From: CAZLIC01 sp964559535
GTDB lineage: Bacteria > Pseudomonadota > Alphaproteobacteria > Rhodobacterales > Rhodobacteraceae
DNA length: 44,177 nt
Assembly (NCBI GenBank): GCA_964559535.1
Contig: CAZLIC010000029.1
Coordinates: 1-44,177, forward strand
Reading direction: 5' to 3'
The notes beneath the pieces are model-generated. The model worked only from the letters and a program-made list of their open reading frames with translations, did not search any database and had not been told where the DNA came from. Below, piece by piece: positions 1-8,082 of the stretch; within the stretch, counting starts at the first letter, position 1, and every line of letters begins with the position of its first letter. The translations under genes were made by a program, and so were the position numbers.

Positions 1-36
1 ATCTACGCGGTGGCGGCCCTCATCAACTCACGTTGA
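1..36 (+). CDS. C-terminal tail of an upstream gene (partial)
   Basis: Frame 1 is open from the left edge and ends in TGA at 34-36, encoding eleven residues (IYAVAALINSR). The codons fit the GC-rich usage of the neighbours, and the next gene starts 45 bp later with its own ribosome binding site. This is probably the end of a gene lying outside the window. Nothing can be said about its function, and a chance open frame this short cannot be excluded. Confidence 0.35.
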   Translation: MYAVAALINSR

Positions 37-81
37 ATCTCAACAGGCCCTAGAACAGGGCCAAGTCCGGGGAGGACGAAC

Positions 82-453
82 ATGGGTGCCGCAAGCGTAC
101 AGCAGATGGCCGACCGCGTGTCGGCGCTGATCGAGGAGAAACTGGGCGCACGCGGGCCCGGGCTGGCCGACAAGACCAGACGCGCCGGTCGGGCGCTGCC
201 GCGCAAGGTGCGCGACGCCGCGCTGCGGCTGTCCGAGGCCGAGGCCATGTCGCACAACCCCAAGCTTCTGCTGCAACTGGACGAAGGCAAGGTCTCGGCC
301 GACTACGACACCTGCGTCCGGCATCTTTCGGCCATCTCGGTGGGTGACCGCTGGATTGGCCGCGTCGTGAACTTCGGCGCCTCGACTGTGGTCACCCTGC
401 TGATCGTCGCCGCGCTGGTGGTGGCCTTCGTCTACTGGCGCGGGCTGGCCTGA
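82..453 (+). CDS. Small single-pass membrane protein of unknown function
   Basis: This encodes 123 residues and I do not recognise the family with certainty. The first 95 or so residues are soluble, charged and mostly helical in character. A single hydrophobic segment at about residues 98-117 (VTLLIVAALVVAFVYW) lies close to the C-terminus, giving a tail-anchored-like layout with only a few residues after it. There is no signal peptide. The ATG at 82 follows a strong GGGGAGGA ribosome binding site. The gene converges on glyA, and a hairpin at 490-518 lies between the two. Rhodobacteraceae carry small conserved proteins like this, but no function is inferred. Confidence 0.8.
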   Translation: MGAASVQQMADRVSALIEEKLGARGPGLADKTRRAGRALPRKVRDAALRLSEAEAMSHNPKLLLQLDEGKVSADYDTCVRHLSAISVGDRWIGRVVNFGASTVVTLLIVAALVVAFVYWRGLA

Positions 454-489
454 CCGGCAGGCAGGGGCAGCACGCGCGAACCGGTGGAT

Positions 490-518
490 CGCAGGGCAGA
501 CATCGCCGCCCTGCGTTT
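490..518 (+). terminator. Probable intrinsic terminator between the small membrane protein and glyA
   Basis: CGCAGGGC (490-497) and GCCCTGCG (508-515) form a perfect 8-bp stem with a 10-nt loop, followed by TTT. It lies just after the rightward gene and 6 bp before the end of leftward glyA. The short T-run makes it a modest terminator. Confidence 0.5.
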
Positions 519-523
519 CGGCG

Positions 524-1831
524 TCAGAGCCCCGGATAGATCGGGAAACGGTCGCACAGCGCCTGCACCTTGGCGCGCACCGCGGCCTCGACCGTGGCAT
601 TGCCGTCCTCGCCGTTCGCGGCCAGCCCGTCGACAACCTCGACAATCCAGTCGCCGATCTGCCGGAACTCGGCCTCGCCGAAGCCGCGGGTGGTGCCCGC
701 CGGGGTGCCAAGGCGCACGCCCGACGTCACCGTGGGCTTCTCGGTATCGAACGGGATGCCGTTCTTGTTGCAGGTGATGTGCGCACGCCCCAGCGCCTTC
801 TCGGTGGCATTGCCCTTCACACCCTTCGGCCGCAGGTCCACCAGCATCAGGTGGCAGTCGGTGCCGCCGGTGACGATATCAAGGCCCCCCTTCATCAGCT
901 GGTCCGCCAGCGCCTGCGCATTGGCAATCACCTGCGCCTGATAGGTCTTGAACTCGGGCCGCAGCGCCTCGCCAAAGGCCACGGCCTTGGCGGCAATCAC
1001 ATGCATCAGCGGGCCGCCCTGGATGCCGGGGAAGATGGCCGAGTTGACCTTCTTGGCGATATCCTCGTCATTGGTCAGGATCATGCCGCCGCGCGGCCCG
1101 CGCAGTGTCTTGTGCGTGGTGGTGGTGGCCACATGGGCATGCGGGAACGGGCTGGGATACAGGCCCGCCGCGATCAGCCCGGCAAAGTGGGCGACGTCGG
1201 CCAGCAGGATGGCCCCCACCGTATCGGCAATCTCGCGCATCTTGGCAAAGTCGATCACGCGGGGAATGGCGCTGCCGCCTGCGATGATCATCTTCGGCTT
1301 GTGCTCGGCCGTCAGCGCGGCAATCTGGTCATAGTCGATGGTCAGGTCCTGCCGCCGCACGCCGTACTGCACCGCATGGAACCACTTGCCCGACTGGTTG
1401 GGTTTCGCCCCATGAGTCAGGTGGCCGCCGGCATCCAGGCTCATCCCCAGGATGGTGTCGCCGGGGGCAAGCAGCGCGGTGAAAACCCCCTGGTTCGCCT
1501 GCGACCCCGAATTGGGCTGCACATTGGCAAACCCGCAGCCGAACAGCGCGCAGGCCCGCTCGATCGCCAGGTTCTCGGCAATGTCCACATACTGGCAGCC
1601 ACCGTAGTACCGCTTGCCCGGATAGCCTTCGGCGTACTTGTTCGTCATCACCGAACCCTGCGCCTCCATCACGGCGCGCGACACGATGTTCTCCGACGCA
1701 ATCAGCTCGATCTCGTCGCGCTGGCGGCCCAGCTCCTGCCCCATGGCGGCGGCAATGGCGGGGTCGCGGGCGGCAAGCGTGTCGCTGAAGAAACCTTGGT
1801 CGCGGTGGGCAGTGTCAGTGGGTGCGTTCAT
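524..1831 (-). CDS. glyA: Serine hydroxymethyltransferase
   Basis: The protein has 435 residues, a normal length for bacterial GlyA. It is a PLP enzyme that interconverts serine plus tetrahydrofolate with glycine plus 5,10-methylene-tetrahydrofolate in the cytoplasm, feeding one-carbon metabolism. Visible family marks are ELIASENIVS near residue 42, the YAEGYPGKRYYGG segment at about 66-78, DVAHFAGLI near 212, and the PLP-lysine motif TTTTHKTLRGPRGG, with Lys at about 241. The ATG at 1831 was chosen over upstream in-frame codons because it has a GAGGAG site 6-8 bp away and because similarity begins there. The 164-bp gap to nadK is divergent and must hold both promoters. Confidence 0.97.
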   Translation of the reverse strand: MNAPTDTAHRDQGFFSDTLAARDPAIAAAMGQELGRQRDEIELIASENIVSRAVMEAQGSVMTNKYAEGYPGKRYYGGCQYVDIAENLAIERACALFGCGFANVQPNSGSQANQGVFTALLAPGDTILGMSLDAGGHLTHGAKPNQSGKWFHAVQYGVRRQDLTIDYDQIAALTAEHKPKMIIAGGSAIPRVIDFAKMREIADTVGAILLADVAHFAGLIAAGLYPSPFPHAHVATTTTHKTLRGPRGGMILTNDEDIAKKVNSAIFPGIQGGPLMHVIAAKAVAFGEALRPEFKTYQAQVIANAQALADQLMKGGLDIVTGGTDCHLMLVDLRPKGVKGNATEKALGRAHITCNKNGIPFDTEKPTVTSGVRLGTPAGTTRGFGEAEFRQIGDWIVEVVDGLAANGEDGNATVEAAVRAKVQALCDRFPIYPGL

Positions 1832-1995
1832 CGCGGGGCTCCTCGGGCTATGGGGTGACGGGGGCATATAGTGCAGCAATGCCGCCACGGAAAGCGCGGA
1901 AAGCGACGCGGTTGCGCGGGCCCGCGCCACCTCGGCGGGGGTTGCCTTTGCCGGGGTCGGCGGCGACAGTCCGCGCAGCCACAGGAGCGCCCCGC

Positions 1996-2760
1996 GTGAC
2001 CCGCCGCCGCATCGCATTCGTCGCCAGCCCCGCGCCCGTGGCCCAAGCGGCGCTGGCCGACCTGTCGGCCCGCTATGGCCAGTGCGAACCGCCCGGCGCA
2101 GAGGTCATCGTGGCGCTGGGCGGTGACGGGTTCATGCTGAACACGCTGCATTCTGTGCAGGCGCTGGATGTGCCGGTCTATGGCATGAACTGCGGCACCG
2201 TCGGCTTCCTGATGAACACCTATGCGTCGCGCGGACTGTCGGCCCGTCTTGCCCGGGCCGAAGAGGCGGTGCTGAACCCGCTGGCCATGCGCGCCGAAGC
2301 CGCCGACGGCGCCGTGGCCCAGGCGCTGGCCATCAACGAAGTCAGTCTGCTGCGCGCCGGGCCACAGGCCGCGAAGCTGCGCATCTCGATCGACGGCAAG
2401 GTGCGGCTGGACGAACTTGTTTGCGACGGTGCGCTGGTGGCCACCCCGGCGGGGTCCACCGCCTACAACTACTCCGCCCACGGGCCCATCCTGCCCATCG
2501 GGGCCGACGTGCTGGCACTGACGGCCGTGGCGGCCTTCCGGCCCCGGCGCTGGCGCGGGGCGCTGTTGCCGAAGTCGGCGGTGGTGCGCTTCGACGTGCT
2601 GGAACCCGACAAGCGCCCGGTGATGGCCGACGCCGACAGCCGCTCGGTGCGCAACGTGGTGGCGGTGACGATCCGGTCAGAACCGGCGGTGCGCCACCGC
2701 ATCCTGTTCGACCCGGGGCACGGGCTGGACGAACGGCTGATCCGGGAACAGTTCGTCTGA
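1996..2760 (+). CDS. nadK: NAD kinase
   Basis: The protein has 254 residues. It phosphorylates NAD to NADP with ATP or polyphosphate. Family motifs are clear: ALGGDGFMLNTLH, with the GGDG loop at 42-45; NCGTVGFLMN at 65-74; and DGALVATPAGSTAYNYSAHG followed by PILPI, the conserved NAD-binding region. The frame stays open to 1822, but GTG at 1996 is preferred because AGGAG lies 8 bp upstream (1983-1987), because the resulting length matches alphaproteobacterial NadK, and because the upstream extension is low-complexity Arg/Pro/Ala. The gene diverges from glyA and ends at a tandem hairpin element shared with the convergent response regulator. Confidence 0.95.
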   Translation: MTRRRIAFVASPAPVAQAALADLSARYGQCEPPGAEVIVALGGDGFMLNTLHSVQALDVPVYGMNCGTVGFLMNTYASRGLSARLARAEEAVLNPLAMRAEAADGAVAQALAINEVSLLRAGPQAAKLRISIDGKVRLDELVCDGALVATPAGSTAYNYSAHGPILPIGADVLALTAVAAFRPRRWRGALLPKSAVVRFDVLEPDKRPVMADADSRSVRNVVAVTIRSEPAVRHRILFDPGHGLDERLIREQFV

Positions 2761-2770
2761 CGGCGCGCCC

Positions 2771-2820
2771 CAAAAGTCTTGAAACAAGACTTTTGCAAAT
2801 TCCTTGCTTCAAGGAATTTG
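2771..2820. terminator. Double-hairpin 50-bp element, copy 1 (bidirectional terminator-like)
   Basis: Two perfect hairpins abut with no gap. The first is CAAAAGTCTTG-AAA-CAAGACTTTTG (2771-2795). The second is CAAATTCCTTG-CTT-CAAGGAATTTG (2796-2820). Each has an 11-bp stem and a 3-nt loop. The element is AT-rich in a GC-rich setting, sits between the stop codons of convergent nadK and the response regulator, and ends each stem in short A/T runs that could act as terminator tracts in either direction. A second copy with different but still paired stem bases lies at 13569-13618. Confidence 0.8.
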
Positions 2821-2823
2821 GCG

Positions 2824-3429
2824 TCAGGCCAGCCCCCCCGCCTTGGCGATCATCGCCGCATGGGTCCGGTTGCGGGCCTCCAGCTTGCGCGACAGCGTCT
2901 TGACGTGCAGCTTCACTGTCACTTCCTGCAGTTCCAGGTCGCGGGCGATCTCCTTGTTCGACTTGCCTGCGCAGATGCCCTTCAGCACGCTCATCTCGCG
3001 CGGGGTCAGCGTCGCCAGCGGCGCGCCCGGCGTCATTTCCGATGTCAGAAGCCCCATCGGCGCAAACTTCTCGCCCCGCGCCATCAGCCGCACCGCAGAA
3101 ACCATGGCGCGCGCCGCCATCTTCTTCGGCACGAAGCCGCGCCCCCCCAGTTCCAGCGCGGCTTCCGCCAGCTCGCGAGATGTTGATCCGCTCAGCAATG
3201 CCACCGGCGTGGGGGCCACCTGCGTGACCAGCCGACTGAAGCCTGCCATCCCCTCCAACCCCGGCAGGTTGAAATCGACCAAGGCCAGATCGTGCGGTTC
3301 ACCGTCCAGTGCGGCCGCTGTCTCGGCCAGATTGGCGCAGGTCGTGACCGAAGACATTCCCTCGGCCAGCAGAAAGGCGGCAATCGCCTCGCGCACCAGA
3401 TCGTGGTCATCCGCAACCAGGATTCTCAC
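2824..3429 (-). CDS. NarL/FixJ-family response regulator (orphan)
   Basis: The protein has 201 residues with an N-terminal receiver and a C-terminal LuxR-type helix-turn-helix. In the receiver the acidic pair is D7/D8 (VADDHD), the phosphoacceptor is D52 (LALVDFNLPG), and the conserved Lys is about K102 (GFVPKK). The DNA-binding domain runs from LTPREMSVLKGI through SNKEIARDLELQEVTVKLHV to the end. The receiver therefore looks competent for phosphorylation. GTG at 3429 is chosen, with AGGAG about 10 bp upstream; TTG at 3435 is an alternative. No histidine kinase is adjacent, so its partner and targets are unknown. Confidence 0.9.
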   Translation of the reverse strand: MRILVADDHDLVREAIAAFLLAEGMSSVTTCANLAETAAALDGEPHDLALVDFNLPGLEGMAGFSRLVTQVAPTPVALLSGSTSRELAEAALELGGRGFVPKKMAARAMVSAVRLMARGEKFAPMGLLTSEMTPGAPLATLTPREMSVLKGICAGKSNKEIARDLELQEVTVKLHVKTLSRKLEARNRTHAAMIAKAGGLA

Positions 3430-3500
3430 GTCCAATGCGCTCCTGAAAAAGTCCTCATCGCGCAGCCTAGCACGATCACGCCAAAAAACCAGTTGCCGCG

Positions 3501-4583
3501 TCAGCCCTCGCCGCGAATGCGGGCCAGTGCGGCCAGCCAGTTGCCATGGCACAGCCGCTGCAGCAGCGCCTCGCCATAGCCATGCGCGCGCAGCGCTTCC
3601 ACCAGCGCGGGCAACCCCGCCACATCGCGCAGCGGCGCGGGCACCGTCGCCCCGTCGAAGTCCGAACCGAACCCCACGCGCCCTTCCCCCAGCCGCCCGA
3701 TCAGGTGGTCCAGGTGGCGCAGCATCGGCTCCCATCCCATGTCGGGGGACCGCCGCCCGTCCGGCCGCAGGAACACCGTGGCAAAGTTCAGCCCCACCAT
3801 CCCGTCCGAATCGCGGATGGCATCCAGCTGCCGGTCCGTCAGGTTGCGCGACGAAGGCGTCACGGCATGCGCGTTCGAATGCGTGGCCACCACCGGTGCC
3901 ACGCCCAACTTCACCACATCCCAGAACCCGGCCTCGTTCAGGTGGCTCACGTCCAGCAGCATCCGCAGCCCGGCACATTCCGCCACCAGCCGCCGCCCCG
4001 CCTCGGTCAGCCCCGGCCCTGTGTCGGGCGATGAAGGAAACCGGAACGGCACACCGTGGCCAAACGCATTGGGCCGCGACCAAACCGGCCCCAGCGACCG
4101 CAGCCCCATGGCGTGGAACAGGTGCAGCGCATCCAGCCCGGTGTCGATGGCCTCGGCGCCCTCCATGTGCATCACGCCCGCAATGCGCCCCGATGCCATC
4201 GCCGCGCGGATCTCGGCCACCGACCGGCACATGGCAAAGTCGTCGGGTGCGTCGCGCGCCATTCCCAGCAATTCGCCTGCCTGCACCGCGGCCACCGCCA
4301 GCGCCTGCCGCTGCGGCGCCTCGGCGGGCAGCGGCACGTCATAGGGCGGGCTGTCCATCATCTTTTCCAGCCGGTCGAGGTCACCCGAGACAGCGGCAGC
4401 GGGCGGCACGAAAATGGCGAACAGTCCCCCGGCAAAGCCGCCCGCGCGCATCCGCGGCAGGTCCAGATGCCCCCGCCCTTCGCCTTGAACGAAGATGCGC
4501 CTGCGGTGGCCCGGGGCGTTCCACAGGCGCAAGAGAAGGTCGTTGTGGGCGTCGAAGACGGGAATGTGCACAGCGGATGTCAT
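3501..4583 (-). CDS. Membrane dipeptidase (peptidase family M19)
   Basis: The protein has 360 residues. M19 renal-dipeptidase-type enzymes are zinc metallopeptidases that hydrolyse dipeptides, including some with D-residues. Visible metal or active-site motifs are the N-terminal HxD (FDAHNDLLL, His13/Asp15), the bridging Glu in MHMEGAEAID (about Glu141), VVATHSNAHAV followed by RNLTD, and GFGSDFDGA near the C-terminus. No lipobox or signal peptide is evident, so it is probably cytoplasmic. The ATG at 4583 has only a weak ribosome binding site; the frame is open further upstream, but that extension is low complexity. The 258 bp between it and the hydrolase (4584-4841) showed no gene or convincing structure. 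Confidence 0.9.
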   Translation of the reverse strand: MTSAVHIPVFDAHNDLLLRLWNAPGHRRRIFVQGEGRGHLDLPRMRAGGFAGGLFAIFVPPAAAVSGDLDRLEKMMDSPPYDVPLPAEAPQRQALAVAAVQAGELLGMARDAPDDFAMCRSVAEIRAAMASGRIAGVMHMEGAEAIDTGLDALHLFHAMGLRSLGPVWSRPNAFGHGVPFRFPSSPDTGPGLTEAGRRLVAECAGLRMLLDVSHLNEAGFWDVVKLGVAPVVATHSNAHAVTPSSRNLTDRQLDAIRDSDGMVGLNFATVFLRPDGRRSPDMGWEPMLRHLDHLIGRLGEGRVGFGSDFDGATVPAPLRDVAGLPALVEALRAHGYGEALLQRLCHGNWLAALARIRGEG

Positions 4584-4841
4584 GTCTTGCGCAGATGGCG
4601 GGCCTTCCCGCCCGGGCGCAAGGGGGAAAAGGCACAGAGGCGCAACTGCGCGCCGGCCACATTGGCGGTTGGCGCGCCGGCCTGACTGTACCGGGCTCGG
4701 TTTTCCCGTGCCGGACGTCAACATCCTCTGCCGTCACCGGCAATCCCCTGTCGTCCGCTCCCGCTGCCGCCGGAAAAGGATCGGGACCATGACGCCCCGG
4801 GGTGCCCGAAGCAGATGTGGCAGGGGCAGCGAGGTAACGGC

Positions 4842-5738
4842 CTACAATGCCGATCCGGGTGGCAGAAGGGCGCGCACGAAGGCCCCCGCCTGCGCCACCG
4901 CCGCGCGCGATTCGGGCAGCCAGTCACCGAACACCGGCCAGGCATGCGGCGTGTCGGGCCAGTCCTGCAGCGCCACCGTCGCGCCGAATTCACGCAGACG
5001 CCCCGCCATGCGCAGCGAATCGTCGCGCAGGATCTCGCCTTGCGCGTGCTGGATCAGCACGGGCGGGCAGCCGGGGAAGCTGGCAAACAGCGGCGACACC
5101 CGCGGGTCCCCGGGCGCCAGGGTGCCCAGGATGAACTCCAGCAGGTCGCCCAGCCGGTGGGACGGCAGCATCGGGTCGCGCGCGGCATTCGCCCGAAGGG
5201 ACGCGCCCGACCCCGTAAGGTCGCAAAACGGCGACACCACGACGCAGCCCGCGGGCGGCGTGCCCTGGCGGCACAGATCGGCCAGCAGCGACAGCGCCAT
5301 CCCGCCCCCGGCGCTGTCACCCCCCAGCACGATCCCCGCCGCAGGCAGCCCCGCCGCCACAAGCGCATCCCAGGCAGCCCGTGCATCCTGCATCGCCGCG
5401 GGCAACGGATGTTCCGGCGCCAGCCGATAGTCCGGCAGCACCACCGGCACGCCCGCCGCCAGCGCCAGCCGCCCCGCCAGCCCGCGGTGCGTGCGCGACG
5501 ACCCGGCAATGTAGGCGCCGCCGTGAAACCACAGCACCGCCTGCCCCGCCAGCGGCCCGCCCGCCACCGGCAGCCCGGTCGCCGCATCCTGCCCCATCCG
5601 CGCCCCGCGCGGTGCGGGCAGGAATGCCCCGAACAGCTCGAACTCCCGCCGCGCCACGGCCGGGTCGGCCAGCCGCGCCAGCCGCGGCTTCACCGTGGCG
5701 CGCAACACCGCGTTCAGCAGGCGCAGCCGCAGGCTCAC
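4842..5738 (-). CDS. Alpha/beta hydrolase, hormone-sensitive-lipase (HSL) type esterase
   Basis: The protein has about 298 residues. HSL-family carboxylesterases hydrolyse short acyl esters. The oxyanion-hole motif HGGA is at about 72-75 in WFHGGAYIAGS. The DYRLAPEHPLP segment typical of the family follows. The nucleophile is Ser142 in GGDSAGGG, the likely acid is Asp239 in EILRDD, and the catalytic His is about 265 in DTPHAWPVF. The physiological substrate is unknown. GTG at 5738 is preferred because it overlaps the gshB stop (GTGA) with GAGG upstream; an ATG at 5765 is possible. Its place directly after gshB in one transcript suggests co-transcription rather than a shared pathway. Confidence 0.85.
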   Translation of the reverse strand: MSLRLRLLNAVLRATVKPRLARLADPAVARREFELFGAFLPAPRGARMGQDAATGLPVAGGPLAGQAVLWFHGGAYIAGSSRTHRGLAGRLALAAGVPVVLPDYRLAPEHPLPAAMQDARAAWDALVAAGLPAAGIVLGGDSAGGGMALSLLADLCRQGTPPAGCVVVSPFCDLTGSGASLRANAARDPMLPSHRLGDLLEFILGTLAPGDPRVSPLFASFPGCPPVLIQHAQGEILRDDSLRMAGRLREFGATVALQDWPDTPHAWPVFGDWLPESRAAVAQAGAFVRALLPPGSAL

Positions 5739-6676
5739 GCCCGTTTCGCCTCGATCGCCACCCACATGCGCGCCGCGGCATTCACCCCGTCGAACCGCTC
5801 CAGTTCCTGGATACCGGTGGGCGAGGTCACGTTGATCTCGGTCAGCCAGTCGCCGATCACGTCGATGCCCACAAACACCTGCCCCTTGTCGCGCAGCACC
5901 GGTCCGATCTTCGCGCAGATCTCGCGGTCCCGGTCAGTCAGCGCCACCGGCTCGGCCCGACCGCCCACATGCAGGTTCGACCGCGTCTCGCCCGCTTGCG
6001 GCACCCGGTTGATGGCGCCCACCGCCTCGCCGTCCACCAGGATCACCCGTTTGTCGCCCTTCACCACGGCGGGCAGATACTTCTGCACGATCAGCGGCTC
6101 GCGCGAAAAGCCGGTGAACAACTCGTACAGGGACGAAAGATTGCGGTCCTGTGCGTCCAGCCGGAACACCCCCGCACCGCCGTTGCCGTACAGCGGCTTC
6201 AGGATCACGTCGCCATGCACCGCCTTGAAGGCCCGGATCGTCGCCAGGTCGCGCGCCACCAGCGTGGGCGGTGTCAGGTCGGGGAACCGCAGCACCAGCA
6301 GTTTCTCGGGCGAATTGCGCACCCAGAACGGGTCGTTCACCACCAGCGTCTTCGGGTGGATGATCTCCAACAGGTGTGTGGTGGTGATATAGGCCATGTC
6401 GAACGGCGGGTCCTGCCGCAGCCACACCACATCCCAGTCCGCCAGATCGACTTCGGTTTCAGCACCGTAGGTAACATGGTCGCCCTTCACCCGCCGCAGT
6501 TCCACCGGCCAGCCGCGCGCGATCACCCGCCCCTCGCGGAACGCCAGCCGGTCGGGCGTGTAGAAGAACAGCGCATGTCCCCGCGCCTGCGCCTCCAGCG
6601 CGATGCGGAACGTGCTGTCGGCGTCGATGTTCACCGACCCGATGGGGTCCATCTGCAGGGCGACCTTCAGGGGCAT
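5735..6676 (-). CDS. gshB: Glutathione synthetase
   Basis: The protein has 313 residues, the usual GshB length. It joins gamma-glutamylcysteine and glycine with ATP in the second step of glutathione synthesis. The N-terminus (KVALQMDPIGSVNIDADSTF) and WLRQDPPFDMAYI near residue 95 are hallmarks. The ATP-grasp domain shows DVILKPLYGNGGAGVFRL, with the glycine-rich flexible loop, and the C-terminal metal/ATP segment FVGIDVIGDWLTEINVTSP. The ATG at 6676 has GGAGG 5-8 bp upstream, and a longer open frame upstream is rejected. It lies downstream of rsmI and yraN, an order often seen in alphaproteobacteria, and overlaps the hydrolase start. Confidence 0.96.
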   Translation of the reverse strand: MPLKVALQMDPIGSVNIDADSTFRIALEAQARGHALFFYTPDRLAFREGRVIARGWPVELRRVKGDHVTYGAETEVDLADWDVVWLRQDPPFDMAYITTTHLLEIIHPKTLVVNDPFWVRNSPEKLLVLRFPDLTPPTLVARDLATIRAFKAVHGDVILKPLYGNGGAGVFRLDAQDRNLSSLYELFTGFSREPLIVQKYLPAVVKGDKRVILVDGEAVGAINRVPQAGETRSNLHVGGRAEPVALTDRDREICAKIGPVLRDKGQVFVGIDVIGDWLTEINVTSPTGIQELERFDGVNAAARMWVAIEAKRA

Positions 6677-6755
6677 GGCATCCTCCGCCTTGTGCTGCGC
6701 CTGACATGGCGCAGGCGGGGCGGCGATGCAACGGCTGCCCGCCAGCCCCGCGGTG

Positions 6756-7109
6756 TCAGGCCGCGAAGGCGTTGGGAATGATGTCGATGCGACCCAAGGC
6801 ATCAACCAGCGCCACATCGAACCGCATCGGGGTCAGCGACCCGCGGGGTTCGCCGCCCACGAACTCTTCGGCCGCGGCCATGATCCGGCGTGACTGGGCA
6901 GGCGTCACCCGCTGCACGGCCTCGGCATGGGTGCGCGCGGCCTTCACCTCGATGAACACCACCTCGGCACCGTCGCGCGCCACAAGGTCGATCTCGCCCC
7001 CCTCGCCGCGCCAGCGCCGGGCCGCCACCACATGGCCACCCCGCGCATAGTGGCGCGCCACCGCGTCCTCGGCCGCAAGACCCGACAGATATGACACCTT
7101 CCCGCCCAT
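6756..7109 (-). CDS. YraN/UPF0102 family endonuclease-like protein
   Basis: The protein has 117 residues. UPF0102 proteins have a restriction-endonuclease-like fold related to Holliday junction resolvases, and their cellular role is poorly defined. Family marks are GLAAEDAVARHY near the start, the GEIDLVARDG segment at about residues 37-46, and FIEVKAARTH, matching the E-x-K core of the nuclease fold. The ATG overlaps the rsmI stop in an ATGA arrangement, so it is translationally coupled to rsmI. This rsmI-yraN pairing is widely conserved. Confidence 0.93.
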   Translation of the reverse strand: MGGKVSYLSGLAAEDAVARHYARGGHVVAARRWRGEGGEIDLVARDGAEVVFIEVKAARTHAEAVQRVTPAQSRRIMAAAEEFVGGEPRGSLTPMRFDVALVDALGRIDIIPNAFAA

Positions 7110-8002
7110 CAGTCCTCCGCCGAAAGGGCCAGCGCCCGCTGATAGACCTGGCGGCGCGGCAGCCCCAGACGCTGCGCAACCTCGGCCGCGGCGGCGCTGA
7201 CCGGCATGGCAGCCAGCGCAATGCGCAACGCAGCGTCCAGCGTATCGCCATCCGCCACCGCCGCTTCGGCCCGGTCGATCAGCAGCACCACTTCACCCTT
7301 CATCTCTTGCCCCGCCAGACCCATGGCCAGTTCCACCAACGTGCCGCGCCGCACCTCTTCGAATCGCTTGGTCAGTTCCCGGCAGACTGCCGCCTGCCGG
7401 TCCGCTCCGAAGCTTTCCACCAATTCCCCCAAGATTCGGTGAATCCGTTTCGGCGATTCGTACAGCACCACCGTGGCCCCGGCGTCGGCCAGGCCGGCCA
7501 GAAAGCTGCGCCGCGCCCCGGCCGTGGCCGGGGCAAAGCCTGCAAACAGGAAGCGGTCGGTCGGCAGGCCGGCCACGGTCAGCGCGGCCAGCACGGCCGA
7601 GGGGCCGGGGGCGGCGCGCACCTTGCGGCCCTCGGCCAATGCGCTGCGCACCAGCTGGAACCCGGGGTCGGCGATCAGCGGCGTGCCGGCTTCCGAGGCA
7701 TAGGCGACCGACCTGCCCTCGGCCAGGGCCGCCATCAGGCGGGGGCGCATCGCGGCGCCATTGTGGTCGTGGTAGGCCAGAAGCGGCCGCCCGGCCAGCG
7801 GAATGCCGTGGATTTCCATCAGGTGGCGCAGGCTGCGCGTGTCCTCGGCCGCCAGCACCTCGGCCGAGGCAAGGATGTCCAGCGCGCGCAACGTGATGTC
7901 GCGCGCAGCGCCAATGGGCGTGGCCACCAGGTGCAGCCCCGGCTCCAGCACCACGCGCGGCCATGCCGCGCCGCCCCCCACCGATGCGCGCGTTTCGCCC
8001 AC
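7109..8002 (-). CDS. rsmI: 16S rRNA (cytidine-1402-2'-O)-methyltransferase
   Basis: The protein has 297 residues. RsmI 2'-O-methylates C1402 in the decoding centre of 16S rRNA using SAM. Diagnostic motifs are LHLVATPIGAARDITLRA near the start, LAAEDTRSLRHLM, YHDHN, the SEAGTPLIADPG motif typical of the tetrapyrrole-methylase fold, and APGPSAVLAALTVAGLPTDR. The frame is open to 8152, but GTG at 8002 has GAGG 7 bp upstream and gives a normal family length. It diverges from the LppC-like lipoprotein gene, with about 80 bp between the starts, and is coupled to yraN downstream. Confidence 0.95.
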   Translation of the reverse strand: MGETRASVGGGAAWPRVVLEPGLHLVATPIGAARDITLRALDILASAEVLAAEDTRSLRHLMEIHGIPLAGRPLLAYHDHNGAAMRPRLMAALAEGRSVAYASEAGTPLIADPGFQLVRSALAEGRKVRAAPGPSAVLAALTVAGLPTDRFLFAGFAPATAGARRSFLAGLADAGATVVLYESPKRIHRILGELVESFGADRQAAVCRELTKRFEEVRRGTLVELAMGLAGQEMKGEVVLLIDRAEAAVADGDTLDAALRIALAAMPVSAAAAEVAQRLGLPRRQVYQRALALSAED

Positions 8003-8082
8003 GTCCCGCCCTCGCAAGTTTACTTCGTCCCGCGATGCGCCTAGTCTTGCGGCAGCACCGTCTCCATCAGAACGTGATCCGC

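Noticed and set aside
779..1858. Long rightward open frame opposite glyA
   Set aside because: It is the antisense shadow of glyA. The product is rich in Arg, Gln, His and Gly without family motifs, as expected from GC-rich codon bias on the opposite strand.
2771..2820. CRISPR or direct-repeat array
   Set aside because: Only two hairpin units occur, without spacers, and they are inverted repeats. No regularly spaced repeat array was found anywhere in the window.
4584..4841. Possible small gene or RNA in the 258-bp gap between the hydrolase and dipeptidase genes
   Set aside because: No open frame with a ribosome binding site and native-looking codons, and no convincing stem-loop, was seen.
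4815..6781. Long rightward open frames opposite the hydrolase and gshB
   Set aside because: Both are antisense to well-supported genes. The products are Arg/His/Gln/Pro-rich with no ribosome binding site or recognisable domain.
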